From NCBI GenBank assembly GCA_012934845.2, contig WNNJ02000601.1, positions 124,001 to 188,000 of the forward strand: a stretch of 64,000 bases of DNA. The letters are read 5' to 3'. Position 1 is the first letter of the stretch; each line of letters begins with the position of its first letter. Below are positions 63,538 through 64,000 of the stretch, piece after piece. A program made the position numbers and the translations under genes. The stretch comes from Pomphorhynchus laevis (Eukaryota > Acanthocephala > Palaeacanthocephala > Echinorhynchida > Pomphorhynchidae). Below the pieces are notes generated by a model. The model was not told where the DNA came from, searched no databases, and was given only the letters and a program-made list of their open reading frames with translations.

Positions 63538-64000
63538 ATGGGAGGACGTAAGAAAACAACTAAGACCGACACCAACTATTGACAACTGCAAGTACAGTGC
63601 TCGATACACGACTGCAGCGTCTGGACAACAATCACCAGCGACAAGAATAAGGCTGAAGAAGACTTCGTATGTGGTTTTTGGGCCAGCAAACTAATATGCA
63701 ACCTTTCCAATAAGCACATATCAACATCCAACACGTTAACTCAAACTACCCCCGTCGTTTCTAATGTCCTTTCTCCACCCACCGACCCTGCCACCCTATA
63801 CACTTCCCATTCCATGTCATCTTCACTCCCCGACACCCCACGTCCCGTCCTTCCTGTCTCGTTTCTCAATACCTTGCATCCATCAATCAAAATCACCTCC
63901 ACTATCATTCCACTCATAACCTTTCCTCACATCGCTTGCCACCCTCTTTATTATCATTATCCTTTATGTCTCCCCTCGTCAAACCGAATCCTTCCAAATC
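63538..64000 (+). pseudogene. HT-b ORF1, N-terminal part
   Basis: ATG at 63538 gives MGGRKKTTKTDTNY and then TGA; the copy at 4641 has GGA at this place and reads on. The copy at 34087 shares the same TGA context, so the stop may be inherited by a subgroup. The Cys-rich module continues beyond the stop (CSIHDCSVWTTIT, then VCGF). The sequence is cut by the window end. Confidence 0.7.

Larger units (their letters stand above)
63257..64000 (+). mobile_element. HT-b LINE, 5' end (runs off the window)
   Basis: AAAAAAATTTTGG, then two AATCTAAAGTAAAT.C units (63287-63317), the 13-bp array and ORF1. The window ends within the ORF1 linker (CCCTCGTCAAACCGAATCC). This copy is oriented like 4222 and 33892. 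Confidence 0.87.

Overview
The window looks like a transposon-dense stretch of an invertebrate (metazoan) nuclear genome. Protein-coding content is almost entirely retrotransposon. The one host gene I recognise has an intron with canonical splice sites, unassigned DNA is very AT-rich, and nothing bacterial is present. The elements (CR1/jockey-like LINEs, an RTE-like relic, a Ty3/gypsy element) would suit a flatworm or another lophotrochozoan, but the sequence alone does not settle the species.

The host gene is a two-exon EMC2 (ER membrane complex subunit 2, TPR protein) on the minus strand at 9897-12957. Its 2.2 kb intron carries an inverted-repeat element that was itself hit by a truncated LINE. 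A second possible host exon (28440-28700, minus) is unrecognised.

The dominant repeat is a LINE family that I call HT (hairpin-tail), with two subfamilies, HT-a and HT-b. Copies have a 5' array of short tandem repeats (a 13-bp or a 20-bp unit), an ORF1 with a Cys-rich N-terminal module, an ORF2 with AP-endonuclease and reverse transcriptase, and a conserved 3' GCGTGC/GCACGC hairpin. The best HT-b copy is 33892-38046, the best HT-a copy is 22259-26840 (minus), and other copies or fragments lie at 3600-9590, 14065-21577, 43915-46074, 49976-50128, 50336-52970, 59446-60238, 60843-61963 and 63257-64000.

Other elements, left to right: LINE-B1 (1-2640); a restriction-like-endonuclease-type relic (13225-14030); a Ty3/gypsy element with 81-bp LTRs (16468-20169) inside an HT copy; an RTE-like relic (27050-28330); LINE-D (28723-32700), jockey-like and the best preserved, with an intact ORF1 and one in-frame stop in ORF2; LINE-G (33300-39540), split by the full HT-b copy; LINE-B3 and LINE-E relics (40095-42420); LINE-H (42490-46765), split by HT-b; LINE-I and LINE-F relics (46770-50335); LINE-C (53815-58130), nearly full length; and LINE-B2 (58200-62840), interrupted twice by HT-b.

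The main points of interest are the gypsy element, whose very short LTR carries a perfect 14-bp complement of the sequence next to it where the primer-binding site should be (a Tf1-like self-priming layout); the HT family with swappable 5' tandem arrays and a conserved 3' hairpin; and a dense series of nested insertions whose order can be read from the sequence. Most coding regions here are broken, so no element other than possibly LINE-D is close to autonomous as written.
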